DNA of 9,396 nt from Bacteroidales bacterium UBA2295 (GTDB taxonomy: Bacteria > Bacteroidota > Bacteroidia > Bacteroidales > Tenuifilaceae). The position numbers and the translations under genes are program-made. The notes below the pieces were generated by a model. That model saw nothing but the letters and a program-made list of their open reading frames with translations. It did no database searches and was not told the origin of the DNA. Each line of letters opens with the position of its first letter. The stretch's first letter is position 1. The stretch is taken from contig DDWD01000182.1 of assembly GCA_002345825.1 (NCBI GenBank), forward strand, positions 1 through 9,396, read 5' to 3'. Positions 1-7,234 of this stretch are shown one piece after another.

Positions 1-26
1 TTAAATTGTATGCGAAAGTTGAGTAG

Positions 27-1655
27 TTAAAGTTTTAGCATTTGGGCTCCCTGTTTGAACCTAATGTCAACCGGAATGCTAGATTCGTTGATTCTATTCA
101 GATCGGCCTGCAACTCTTCCTTTATGTATCCCATCTCTTCAAGCATCTTTTTGGCCTCGTCGTAGCTGCCATCACCTTGAAGAACTAGAGTTTTTTCTGC
201 CAAGGAGTTCATTGCCTCGGTCATCTTTTCAAAATCAATCTTATAGGTTCCTGTTTCGGGATTCCGGGTAAAGGCACCTTGCTCTTGGAAGTAGTAAAAT
301 CTCATCATATTTGCTTTTCCGTGAGCAGATGCTGCACCAAATCGAACCGAGCGGAAAATTCCAGACATAAAGGTTACGTAGTTATCCATTAAGTCTTTTT
401 CGCCTAGTTCACCCATCTCAGCAAGGTTCGATACCATGAAAAGCCCTAGTATATCGGCCTTGTTCTCTTCAATAGCGCTATAGGTTTCCTTTAGTGCTTC
501 TCTAACAGTACCATTGTTGTTGATGGTGTTTTTGATCCCTAAACCATGGGCAACCTCATGAAACATAGTGTTTTCGAAAAAAGCCTCAAAGGTAACGTGT
601 TTGCGCTGCTCCTCGTCAATTAGAACTTTGCTTATTGGCACAAGAATTTTGTCGAACTTGTAGCGCATCGAGTTTTTAAGCTGTAGTTTGCGGCTACCCT
701 TTTCGATGTGCACCTTGGGATCGTTGGGTAGGTTTATGGCAATGGTTTTACTCCCAGCATTGCAGTCGCCTGCATAGAAAACAGCGTCGTACACACCCAA
801 ATCGCTATCGCTACCGGGTACCTCAGCCTTATATTTATCGGCAACAGGAAGATTCCTTTGTAAAGCGGGAAGTAGCGCAGCAAAGCGTGAAAGTTTTTGG
901 CTCCATTCCTGATCCTTTATAAGGATAAATGCCTCGTGAGCAGCCTTGTAGTTGAAAAGTGCGTCCTCGTAATTTTCGATGGGGCCAACCACAAAGTCGA
1001 TGTTGTTATCTTTCATATCCATCCAAGCCATATCGCTGGCAAGGTAATCGTCTGTCAGAAGAGCTTCGGCTCGTAGGTTAAGGTATTTTTTTAAACCTTC
1101 ATCTTCGGCTAGCTCGGCTGCTTGGCGTAATAGTTTTGCTGCTTTTTCGTGCTGTTCCTTATAGGCTTGGCTGTAGGGAACAGATTCTAGTTCGCCCTTT
1201 GCATTTCGTCTGATAACAGTGTATAAACTGGCTTTGTCATCTGCCTCGAAAGCTTCAAACTCTTTCTGAGTCATATCCGATGGATAAAAGTTGGCTCCTT
1301 TGGGCTTTTCACCAATACCTTCGAGGAAAGGAGCGTTGTTGTTTAGCCTTTCCCAAGGTCCGTAGTTTAGCTTTACAAAGGCGCGGGTTGCTTCATCTTC
1401 AACTCTTGAGAGAAGGTCTTCCTTGTTTCCATATGCCTGCGACCAGAAAATGTCATCCATGATCTGAGCGGTTTCAAAGAGCAAGGGAAGCATCTGCTTC
1501 TCATTGTCGGAAAGGTGGCTAATATCAGTTGTTAGCTCAACCTCAATAAATGCATCTACTTTTTCCTGCATATTAGCATTTGGCTTTAATTTCTGGTCGC
1601 ATGATGTGAGCGCCACAGTTGTTGCGACTAAAGTCAGTAGTGATATTCTTTTCAT
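27..1655 (-). CDS. Lipoprotein with M49-like (dipeptidyl-peptidase III-like) zinc metallopeptidase domain
   Basis: Predicted envelope-anchored zinc peptidase of 542 residues. The N-terminus is a lipoprotein signal: a Lys/Arg start, a hydrophobic core and the lipobox LTSC, with the lipidated Cys at residue 19. The catalytic signature is HEVAH at 366-370, followed about 26 residues later by EENKAD at 396-401. This pairing resembles the HExxGH plus EExK/RAD motifs of family M49, and also the M49-like domain fused to some plant Nudix proteins. By analogy H366, H370 and E397 would bind zinc and E367 would be the catalytic base. The first 250 residues are helical and Glu/Lys-rich with no motif I recognise. 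It is the last gene of a minus-strand run, 35 bases after the preceding stop. The start has no Shine-Dalgarno site but follows an AT-rich leader, as is usual in Bacteroidota. The substrate is unknown. The metallopeptidase call is strong; the M49 placement rests on the motif pair only. Confidence 0.8.
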   Translation of the reverse strand: MKRISLLTLVATTVALTSCDQKLKPNANMQEKVDAFIEVELTTDISHLSDNEKQMLPLLFETAQIMDDIFWSQAYGNKEDLLSRVEDEATRAFVKLNYGPWERLNNNAPFLEGIGEKPKGANFYPSDMTQKEFEAFEADDKASLYTVIRRNAKGELESVPYSQAYKEQHEKAAKLLRQAAELAEDEGLKKYLNLRAEALLTDDYLASDMAWMDMKDNNIDFVVGPIENYEDALFNYKAAHEAFILIKDQEWSQKLSRFAALLPALQRNLPVADKYKAEVPGSDSDLGVYDAVFYAGDCNAGSKTIAINLPNDPKVHIEKGSRKLQLKNSMRYKFDKILVPISKVLIDEEQRKHVTFEAFFENTMFHEVAHGLGIKNTINNNGTVREALKETYSAIEENKADILGLFMVSNLAEMGELGEKDLMDNYVTFMSGIFRSVRFGAASAHGKANMMRFYYFQEQGAFTRNPETGTYKIDFEKMTEAMNSLAEKTLVLQGDGSYDEAKKMLEEMGYIKEELQADLNRINESSIPVDIRFKQGAQMLKL

Positions 1656-1672
1656 AATTAAGCTATTTTAAG

Positions 1673-1685
1673 TGCCCAAAGGGCA
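1673..1685. other. Short perfect hairpin between two minus-strand genes
   Basis: TGCCC and GGGCA form a 5-bp stem around a 3-base loop in the 35-base gap between the unknown gene and the peptidase gene. No T-run follows it in the minus-strand direction, so it is not a convincing terminator there. It could weakly attenuate transcription, stabilise an mRNA end, or be chance. Confidence 0.25.
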
Positions 1686-1690
1686 AGTTT

Positions 1691-2398
1691 TTACATTTCT
1701 TCTAAAACATCATCGGAATTAAACTTAAATCCTAGGCGTTTGCCTGTTTGAAGTTTTGAAGCATCAATTTTGCTGTTCATCTGTGCCACAGTGGCAATTT
1801 TGATCATATCGTATGGAGGTACCAGCAGGTCGAATTCGAGGGAATATAGCATCGAAGTCTCAACAATTTTCTTTATGGCTTCTTTAGTAACTGTAGCCTG
1901 GCCAAAGTTGTTGTACAGAAAGCCCATCTGCCTTTTTCCTTCCACAAAGTAATGACTTTCTCTATTTACAAACAATCTTCCAATGAGGTATCCTAAGTCG
2001 TCAATCCTGTTGTACTTAAAGGAGTCGGTAAGGAAGTTGTAAATATTAATAACACCGCAGTAAGAGTTTAGCTTGTTATCCTGCACGTAGGGCAACTTCC
2101 AAATGCTATGGTCGCGATCGAATTCAAAAACATTAGAATGCATGCTGAATATAAGGATATCACCAGCAACTCTAATTTCTGCCTCAAACTTGCCCCTATC
2201 CCTATACTCAAGCCTAAGCCGCTTGTCGTTATTTTTTATGCTTGCGTTAAGCTCGGTTGATAGCTCGTGCAAAACGGTTTTGATATGACTAAAAGTTTCG
2301 ATTGTGTTTTCGTAAACCTGCTGTTTCATCCCCGACTTTTCTATCAGAGTATCAACAATCAGGGTTTTGGGATCTTTACTGCTCGATTCTTTTTTCAT
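1691..2398 (-). CDS. Conserved-looking hypothetical protein, 235 residues, downstream of proS
   Basis: I do not recognise this protein. The open frame extends upstream to 2605, but that part lies inside the 3' end of proS and encodes a Lys/Arg-rich stretch unlike the rest. I therefore place the start at the ATG at 2398, 22 bases after the proS stop, giving a protein that begins MKKESSSKDP. There is no signal peptide or membrane segment, so it is probably cytosolic. Residues 25-60 look like an amphipathic helix, and 60-100 look like alternating beta strands (LRLEYRDRGKFEAEIRV, ILIFSMHSNVFEF). A central part rich in Tyr, Asn and Phe follows (103-165), then a helix, and the tail is acidic (DDVLEEM). 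It has one Cys (114) and no catalytic motif that I can see. Its position suggests co-transcription with proS and the peptidase gene, but that does not establish a role in translation. Confidence 0.75.
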   Translation of the reverse strand: MKKESSSKDPKTLIVDTLIEKSGMKQQVYENTIETFSHIKTVLHELSTELNASIKNNDKRLRLEYRDRGKFEAEIRVAGDILIFSMHSNVFEFDRDHSIWKLPYVQDNKLNSYCGVINIYNFLTDSFKYNRIDDLGYLIGRLFVNRESHYFVEGKRQMGFLYNNFGQATVTKEAIKKIVETSMLYSLEFDLLVPPYDMIKIATVAQMNSKIDASKLQTGKRLGFKFNSDDVLEEM

Positions 2399-2420
2399 CG
2401 GTATTGGTATTATATCGTTT

Positions 2421-3896
2421 CTAATAGGCACGAGCAAAGATAACGCGCTTATTCGAAGGTTTTCCAGAAAAAATGCATATACCTTTTTCTTCCTCTCCAT
2501 CAAGCGGAATGCATCTGATAGTGGCCTTAGTTTCCTCCTTGATTTTTTCTTCTGTTTCTGAACTTCCGTCCCAGTGAGCAAGCACAAATCCAGGTTTTTC
2601 GTCAAGAACTCGTTTAAAATCCTCGTAACTATCTACCTTGGTTGTGCTTTCCTCCCTAAAGGTCAGAGCCTTGTTGTATATATTCTCTTGTATTACATCC
2701 AAAAGATTTGTAACATAATCAACCACAATATCTTGGTTCACGAATTCTTTTGTAAGGGTATCTCTGCGTGCAACTTCAACTGTCCCTTTTTCTAGATCCT
2801 TTGGTCCCATAGCAATCCGAATGGGATAGCCTTTGAGTTCGTATTCAGCGAATTTAAAGCCTGGTTTAACCGTGTCTCTATTGTCAAAATGGGTAGTGAT
2901 GCCTTTTGCTTCCAGACCTTTCTTGAGTTCATTTACCTTCTCCGATATTTTTGCAAGTTCCTCATCGGTTTTGTAAATGGGGACAAACACAACTTGCGTA
3001 GGTGCCAGTTTTGGAGGTAAAACTAGGCCATTATCGTCGGAGTGAGCCATAATAAGAGCCCCCATAAGCCTAGTAGAAACGCCCCATGAAGTAGCCCATA
3101 CATGCTCAAGGCTTCCCTCTTTTGACTGAAACTTAACATCGAATGCTTTGGCAAAGTTCTGACCAAGAAAATGCGATGTGCCAGCCTGTAGCGCTTTACC
3201 ATCCTGCATTAATGCCTCAATACAGTATGTTTCAAGCGCACCTGCAAAGCGTTCGTTTTCCGATTTGGTGCCGATTATAACTGGCATACCCATCCATTTC
3301 TGAGCAAAATCGGCATAAACATTCACCATCTTTATGGTTTCCTCCATTGCCTCCTCCTTGGTAGCGTGGGCAGTATGCCCTTCTTGCCACAAAAACTCAG
3401 CAGTGCGAAGGAAAAACCGTGTTCGCATCTCCCAGCGTACAACGTTTGCCCACTGATTTATAAGTATTGGAAGATCGCGATACGACTGGATCCAATTTTT
3501 ATATGTATTCCAAATTATCGTCTCCGATGTTGGCCTAACAATAAGCTCTTCCTCAAGCTTGGCATCCTCATCAACGGTTACACCCTTACCATTGGGATCA
3601 TTTTTAAGCCTGTAATGCGTAACAATGGCACACTCTTTGGCAAAGCCCTCTACATGGTCGGCCTCTTTGCTGAAAAACGATTTGGGAATAAACAACGGGA
3701 AATATGCATTCTGATGCCCTGTTGCCTTAAACATGTCATCGAGTTGCCGCTGGATTTTTTCCCAAATGGCATAGCCATAGGGTTTTATCACCATACATCC
3801 ACGTACTGCCGAATGATCGGCCAGTCCCGCCTTAATCACGATGTCGTTATACCACTGAGAATAATTCTCACTTCTGCTTGTAATTCCTTTTGCCAT
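2421..3896 (-). CDS. proS: Prolyl-tRNA synthetase, archaeal/eukaryotic type
   Basis: Class II aminoacyl-tRNA synthetase (491 residues) that charges tRNA-Pro with proline using ATP in the cytoplasm. Visible catalytic-core parts are motif 1 around 38-71, RPTSE at 121-125, motif 2 at 154-177 (RWEMRTRFFLRTAEFLWQEG), the proline pocket QAGTSHFLGQNF at 237-248, and motif 3 at 267-295 containing STRLMGA and HSDDNGLVLPP. The anticodon-binding domain covers roughly 300-400, and the extra C-terminal domain of this subtype covers 405-491 and ends in the characteristic Tyr. The INS editing insertion of the bacterial type is absent between motifs 2 and 3. In the C-terminal domain only one zinc-ligand Cys (474) appears to remain; its CxxC partner is Ser477. 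The length is normal. The ATG at 3896 gives the expected start MAKGITSRSENYSQWY. It is the first gene of the minus-strand run and diverges from the lipoprotein gene at 3995. Confidence 0.98.
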   Translation of the reverse strand: MAKGITSRSENYSQWYNDIVIKAGLADHSAVRGCMVIKPYGYAIWEKIQRQLDDMFKATGHQNAYFPLFIPKSFFSKEADHVEGFAKECAIVTHYRLKNDPNGKGVTVDEDAKLEEELIVRPTSETIIWNTYKNWIQSYRDLPILINQWANVVRWEMRTRFFLRTAEFLWQEGHTAHATKEEAMEETIKMVNVYADFAQKWMGMPVIIGTKSENERFAGALETYCIEALMQDGKALQAGTSHFLGQNFAKAFDVKFQSKEGSLEHVWATSWGVSTRLMGALIMAHSDDNGLVLPPKLAPTQVVFVPIYKTDEELAKISEKVNELKKGLEAKGITTHFDNRDTVKPGFKFAEYELKGYPIRIAMGPKDLEKGTVEVARRDTLTKEFVNQDIVVDYVTNLLDVIQENIYNKALTFREESTTKVDSYEDFKRVLDEKPGFVLAHWDGSSETEEKIKEETKATIRCIPLDGEEEKGICIFSGKPSNKRVIFARAY

Positions 3897-3947
3897 TAGC
3901 TGTATTGGTATGAATTTTGTTACATTTTATGTAGATAATTAAAGATG

Positions 3948-3955
3948 CAAAGTAA
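3948..3955 (-). promoter_or_regulatory. Possible -7 promoter box for proS
   Basis: Read on the minus strand this is TTACTTTG, one mismatch from the Bacteroidota -7 element TAnnTTTG, about 52 bases upstream of the proS ATG. I find no good -33 TTTG at the expected 19-21 base spacing, so this is tentative. On the plus strand of the same 98-base gap, TTTG at 3916-3919 followed 20 bases later by TAAAGATG is an even weaker candidate for the divergent gene. Confidence 0.3.
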
Positions 3956-3984
3956 AGAAATAAAACAATAAATTTTAAATAAAT

Positions 3985-3989
3985 GGAGG
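3985..3989 (+). promoter_or_regulatory. Strong Shine-Dalgarno site GGAGG that decides the start at 3995
   Basis: GGAGG lies 5 bases before the ATG at 3995. An in-frame ATG at 3983 overlaps this site and would add only MEVV before the signal peptide, so 3995 is the better start. A strong Shine-Dalgarno site stands out because the other genes in this window lack one. Confidence 0.75.
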
Positions 3990-3994
3990 TTGTT

Positions 3995-5500
3995 ATGAAA
4001 ACTACAATTAAAATAATCGCAACTGCTCTTATTGCATCCCTGCTGGGAGCTTGCTCGTCGAGCATGCAGTTGAGCAGATCGAGTAGCCATCAGGAAGATG
4101 ACCTTTACTATACCTCAAAATCTTCCCGATCTACAGAAACTAATAATCAGGAACATCAGACCAGTTCGAGCCTTAAACTTGCTGAGCTAGAGAAGAAGTA
4201 TACAGAAATTCTAGCTAACGATTCTATTGGTAGCATCGATACTACTATTTATAATGATCCTTACGTTAATCCCTATGATAGGATTCTGGCCGATACATAC
4301 GAAGAGGCCTACCAAAGGCGGTTAGATGCTAGAATGGATCCATACTACGGGATGAACAATTGGACTGCTAGATACTCCAACGATTACTGGTATGCTTCGG
4401 CCTATGACCCATATTTTTACAACGTAGTTGTTGTTGGTTCGAGTATTTGGGTTGAACCCAATTACATTTCTTCAGGTTTTGGTTGGCCATACTTTGGCTC
4501 GCGTTACTACAGGCCCTACTACAGCTTTGGACTAGGATTCCATAGCCCTTCCTATGGGTGGTATTCTCCCTGGAATTACCCAGTATACAACCACTGGTCA
4601 TACGGATGGTATAACCCATGGAGCACATATGGTGTGTACAATGCTGGTTTCTACGATGGTTACAACTGGGGTAATAAACCCAATTACAATTACGGACGTA
4701 GGCCCGGAACTGGAACAGTGAACTATGACCGTGTTGTTGCAGGAAGTGAGAGCGTTACTGCTGGAGTTAATAGCACAAGACGCGACATGGCAAGTAAACA
4801 GGCAACTTTTGGTAATGAAACCGCTAGAGATAGGGTATCCTCTAGTAAAAACCAAGGAAGTGCCACCATTACTCAACCCGGCGAAATAGTTGGAGATTTA
4901 AGATCTGATAACAGAAGAATTGGTAAACCAGGAACTGCTTTGGGGAACCCACAAGATCCTGATACCAAAACTCGGGTTGCTGGAGATCGCCAAGGTAAAA
5001 CTACAAGAGTTGCTGAACCTGTTCGGGATAAGAATAATAACATTGTATCTCGACCCTCACGTGAAAGCGCTAATGCAAATTTAACTCGAATTAGTACACG
5101 AAACTCTTCACGTACAGGAGAAAGAACGCATACACCTAGCTACACAAGGCCTAATCCAGGTAATAATACTAAATTTAACACTCCGAGTTCCAGGAATTAT
5201 CCAGCATCTCAGGGTGTAAGTAATAGGGCAGGACAAAGTGTTGGTGGTGCAGTAAGATCACCTAGACAACCAACGCCATCGTACACACCTCCGCCAAGAA
5301 GTTCTTCACCTGCAATTAATAGAGGAAATTCAAATACTCGCGGCACATCGAATTCTGGATATTCTGGATCAAGGGGGAGTTCTAGTGTAGGTTCTTCCAA
5401 GTCTTCGGGTAGTTCAAGTGTTGGTTCTAGTAGCAGCGGAAGTTCTAGTAAAGGGACTAGTTCTACAGGATCAAGTAGCACCTCAACTCGAAGAAGGTAA
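3995..5500 (+). CDS. Lipoprotein with Tyr/Trp/Gly-rich middle and Ser/Gly repeat tail, function unknown
   Basis: Exported lipoprotein of 501 residues with no enzyme family that I recognise. Residues 1-20 are a lipoprotein signal with lipobox LGAC; Cys20 is the only Cys in the protein. A Ser-rich linker follows (21-60), then a short helical segment (60-75) and a stretch rich in Asp and Tyr (85-120). Residues 116-234 are strikingly aromatic: dense Tyr, Trp, Phe, Gly, Pro and Asn with patterns such as YWYASAYDPYFYN and YGWYSPWNYP. Residues 235-440 are basic, polar and probably disordered, rich in Arg, Ser, Thr, Asn and Gly. Residues 462-501 form a Ser/Gly decapeptide-like repeat ending in RRR. 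The start at 3995 is fixed by the signal peptide and a GGAGG site. It precedes a FadL-like barrel gene on the same strand, with an inverted repeat between them. A structural or adhesive surface role is a guess from composition only. Confidence 0.85.
   Translation: MKTTIKIIATALIASLLGACSSSMQLSRSSSHQEDDLYYTSKSSRSTETNNQEHQTSSSLKLAELEKKYTEILANDSIGSIDTTIYNDPYVNPYDRILADTYEEAYQRRLDARMDPYYGMNNWTARYSNDYWYASAYDPYFYNVVVVGSSIWVEPNYISSGFGWPYFGSRYYRPYYSFGLGFHSPSYGWYSPWNYPVYNHWSYGWYNPWSTYGVYNAGFYDGYNWGNKPNYNYGRRPGTGTVNYDRVVAGSESVTAGVNSTRRDMASKQATFGNETARDRVSSSKNQGSATITQPGEIVGDLRSDNRRIGKPGTALGNPQDPDTKTRVAGDRQGKTTRVAEPVRDKNNNIVSRPSRESANANLTRISTRNSSRTGERTHTPSYTRPNPGNNTKFNTPSSRNYPASQGVSNRAGQSVGGAVRSPRQPTPSYTPPPRSSSPAINRGNSNTRGTSNSGYSGSRGSSSVGSSKSSGSSSVGSSSSGSSSKGTSSTGSSSTSTRRR
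5378..5497 (+). repeat. Coding Ser/Gly decapeptide-like repeat
   Basis: The lipoprotein tail contains imperfect tandem units of 10-11 residues: SSSVGSSKSSG, SSSVGSSSSG, SSSKGTSSTG and SSSTSTRRR. At DNA level the first two units share AGTTC[TA]AGTGT[AT]GGTTCT (5378-5395 and 5411-5428), 33 bases apart. The third starts at 5441. Serine is written with AGT, AGC, TCT, TCA, TCC and TCG, so the pattern looks kept at protein level and is not a fresh DNA expansion. Confidence 0.7.
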
Positions 5501-5530
5501 TATCAATTTGATTCCATATAATTAAAAAAA

Positions 5531-5633
5531 GAAAAGCAAAAGGGACTGTTGTTTTTGACTTATATAGCTGATTATAATTAGAATAATTGCAAGTACAACT
5601 TCCCGAATTATAAAACAGCCCCTTTTGCTTTTT
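5531..5633. repeat. Long inverted repeat between lipoprotein and barrel genes; terminator-like or MITE-like
   Basis: The arms at 5532-5550 and 5614-5632 are inverted copies of about 19 bases (AAAAGCAAAAGGG[A/G]CTGTT) with one mismatch, separated by 63 AT-rich bases. The left arm is preceded by an A-run and the right arm ends in a T-run, so an RNA from either strand could fold into a stem followed by U residues. It starts 31 bases after the lipoprotein stop and ends 38 bases before the barrel ATG. A transcription terminator or read-through regulator is the simplest reading, although the loop is long. A small non-autonomous element is an alternative, but I see no clear target-site duplication. 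The rest of 5501-5670 is AT-rich, without a confident promoter. Confidence 0.65.
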
Positions 5634-5670
5634 GTACTTTCACAACCTCTCACTTATATGATTAAAACGC

Positions 5671-7176
5671 ATGAAAAGATTTAGCATATTCATCAGCATT
5701 CTCTTTACAGTTTTTATTGCCAAGGCCCAAGATCCAGGTGATGTGCTTAGGTTATCGCAGCAATATCTATACGGCACCGCTCGATACGTTAGTATGGGAG
5801 GTGCTTTTGGCGCGTTAGGATCCGACTTTACTACCCTAAGCTATAATCCGGCTGGCCTTGGAGTGTATCGCTCTTCAGAGTTTACCATTACGCCTAGTTT
5901 AAAAACTCGTCTAGATAATACCAGTTACCTCAATTCGAGTTTTGACGATCAAAGAACTCGTGTGCAATTCGATAATCTTGGTTTTGTGGGATCGTATCGA
6001 TTTGTTGAAACTGATGAAGAAGAAAAAGGCCTCATTATGCTTAATTTTGGAGTTGGTTACAATAGAATAAACGATTTTTATAGCGAAACTACTGCTATTG
6101 GAGCAAATTCATCAAACTCAATAATGGATTTGTTTGCATCTCAAGCTCAAGGAATATATTTTGAGGATTTAACTATTACTGACGATGATGACTTCTTTTT
6201 TAATGCTAATGCTCCATGGGATGTGATTTTGGCGTGGAACAATTTCCTGATTGACACGGTTCCAGGAAATCCTAATTCGTATTGGGCCGCATTGAACGAT
6301 GGTGAAGGGGTTAATCAAGATCAGACTCTATCTTCGACAGGTGGAGTAGGTGAATATACTTTCTCCCTTGGAGGAAATGTATCCAATAAGTTGTATTTCG
6401 GAGCAACAATCGGACTCCATGATGTATATTTTAGACAAAGAACATTCTATTCTGAATTTGCATTCGACTCAAACCAGCAATTACCCAATGGCGATCTATT
6501 CAAATCAATGATATACAACCAAACCTTAACCGTTGAGGGATTCGGAGTTAATCTAAAAGCTGGTGTTATTTACAGACCAATACCCGAACTCCGTTTAGGT
6601 GTTGCCGCGCATACCCCTACATTCTATAATCTCTCTGAGTTTTACAGCGCAGTAATGGATGCCGATTTTTATTTGGGCCAAAGCAATGCAGAAACTCCCC
6701 TTAATAACTACGACTACAAAATTGAAACCCCATATAAATTTATTGGCTCAATGGCATATACGTTTGGTACGTTTGGTCTGCTTAGCGTCGACTATGAGTA
6801 TGTGGACTATTCCACTATGCGCTTTGGAAAGGGGGGTGACGGATACCGTTTCACTTCGGAAAATGCTAGTATTCAAAATCAGTTTACGAATACCTTTAAC
6901 CTGAAAGCAGGAGGAGAGGTGTGGATTGGTAAAATGGCTATACGTGCGGGTTATGCATATTATGGTAGCCCATATAAAGGGGGGACTACCTATGAAAGTT
7001 CCCACACAAATGTATTTTCGGGTGGCTTTGGTTTAAGGATTAATAGCTTGTTTCTGGACTGGGCTTACCAAAGGCTACAACTCAGCGACAAATATTCGCC
7101 CTACATGGGAGCTTCCATTATAAATCGCGATGTAACCCAGAACAGGTTTATGATGACGCTGGGTTACAAGTTCTAA
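5671..7176 (+). CDS. Outer-membrane beta-barrel of the OmpP1/FadL/TodX type
   Basis: Outer-membrane protein of 501 residues. The signal peptide covers residues 1-19, with a signal-peptidase I site AKA before Gln20. The N-terminal region of the mature protein has the family hallmark: an ARYVSMGGAFGALGSD segment (37-52) followed by NPAGLG at 59-64. The remainder alternates aromatic and small residues as expected for antiparallel beta strands, including late segments such as LLSVDYEYVDYSTMRFG and MAIRAGYAYYGSPY. It ends in a typical barrel-insertion signal with a terminal Phe (RFMMTLGYKF). Relatives transport hydrophobic compounds such as long-chain fatty acids or aromatics; in Bacteroidota they are often labelled hemin receptor with little support. 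The substrate cannot be read here. The ATG at 5671 is the first in-frame start and directly precedes the signal peptide. An ATG at 5658 is out of frame. The gene converges with the wbqC-family gene. Confidence 0.9.
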   Translation: MKRFSIFISILFTVFIAKAQDPGDVLRLSQQYLYGTARYVSMGGAFGALGSDFTTLSYNPAGLGVYRSSEFTITPSLKTRLDNTSYLNSSFDDQRTRVQFDNLGFVGSYRFVETDEEEKGLIMLNFGVGYNRINDFYSETTAIGANSSNSIMDLFASQAQGIYFEDLTITDDDDFFFNANAPWDVILAWNNFLIDTVPGNPNSYWAALNDGEGVNQDQTLSSTGGVGEYTFSLGGNVSNKLYFGATIGLHDVYFRQRTFYSEFAFDSNQQLPNGDLFKSMIYNQTLTVEGFGVNLKAGVIYRPIPELRLGVAAHTPTFYNLSEFYSAVMDADFYLGQSNAETPLNNYDYKIETPYKFIGSMAYTFGTFGLLSVDYEYVDYSTMRFGKGGDGYRFTSENASIQNQFTNTFNLKAGGEVWIGKMAIRAGYAYYGSPYKGGTTYESSHTNVFSGGFGLRINSLFLDWAYQRLQLSDKYSPYMGASIINRDVTQNRFMMTLGYKF

Positions 7177-7186
7177 AAAGATACTT

Positions 7187-7226
7187 GTGTTGCCCGTCAG
7201 GCAGTTTACAGCTTTATGGGCAACAC
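7187..7226. terminator. Hairpin between convergent genes, likely bidirectional terminator
   Basis: GTGTTGCCC (7187-7195) and GGGCAACAC (7218-7226) form a perfect 9-bp stem with a 22-base loop. It lies 10 bases after the barrel stop and 8 bases past the end of the convergent wbqC-family gene. T-rich sequence follows on the plus strand (TTATCATTTT), and on the minus strand AAGTATCTTTTT follows the stem. Confidence 0.65.
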
Positions 7227-7234
7227 TTATCATT

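Noticed and set aside
1..26. Possible end of another gene at the left edge
   Set aside because: A TTA at 1-3 could be a minus-strand stop, but 26 bases are too few to support any call.
2399..2605. Upstream extension of the 235-residue hypothetical gene into the 3' end of proS
   Set aside because: The added 69 residues are Lys/Arg-rich, unlike the rest, and overlap the conserved end of proS in another frame; the ATG at 2398 has normal spacing.
3366..3899. 177-codon open frame on the plus strand
   Set aside because: It lies wholly antisense to the well-conserved catalytic core of proS and shows no recognisable protein; treated as a shadow.
3868..4065. Minus-strand 65-codon frame across the proS/lipoprotein gap
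   Set aside because: It overlaps the start regions of both well-supported genes; the apparent hydrophobic segment is the AT-rich gap and the signal-peptide region read backwards.
5209..5481. Minus-strand frame rich in Leu, Glu and Pro
   Set aside because: It is the reverse reading of the Ser/Gly repeat tail, and its composition follows from that.
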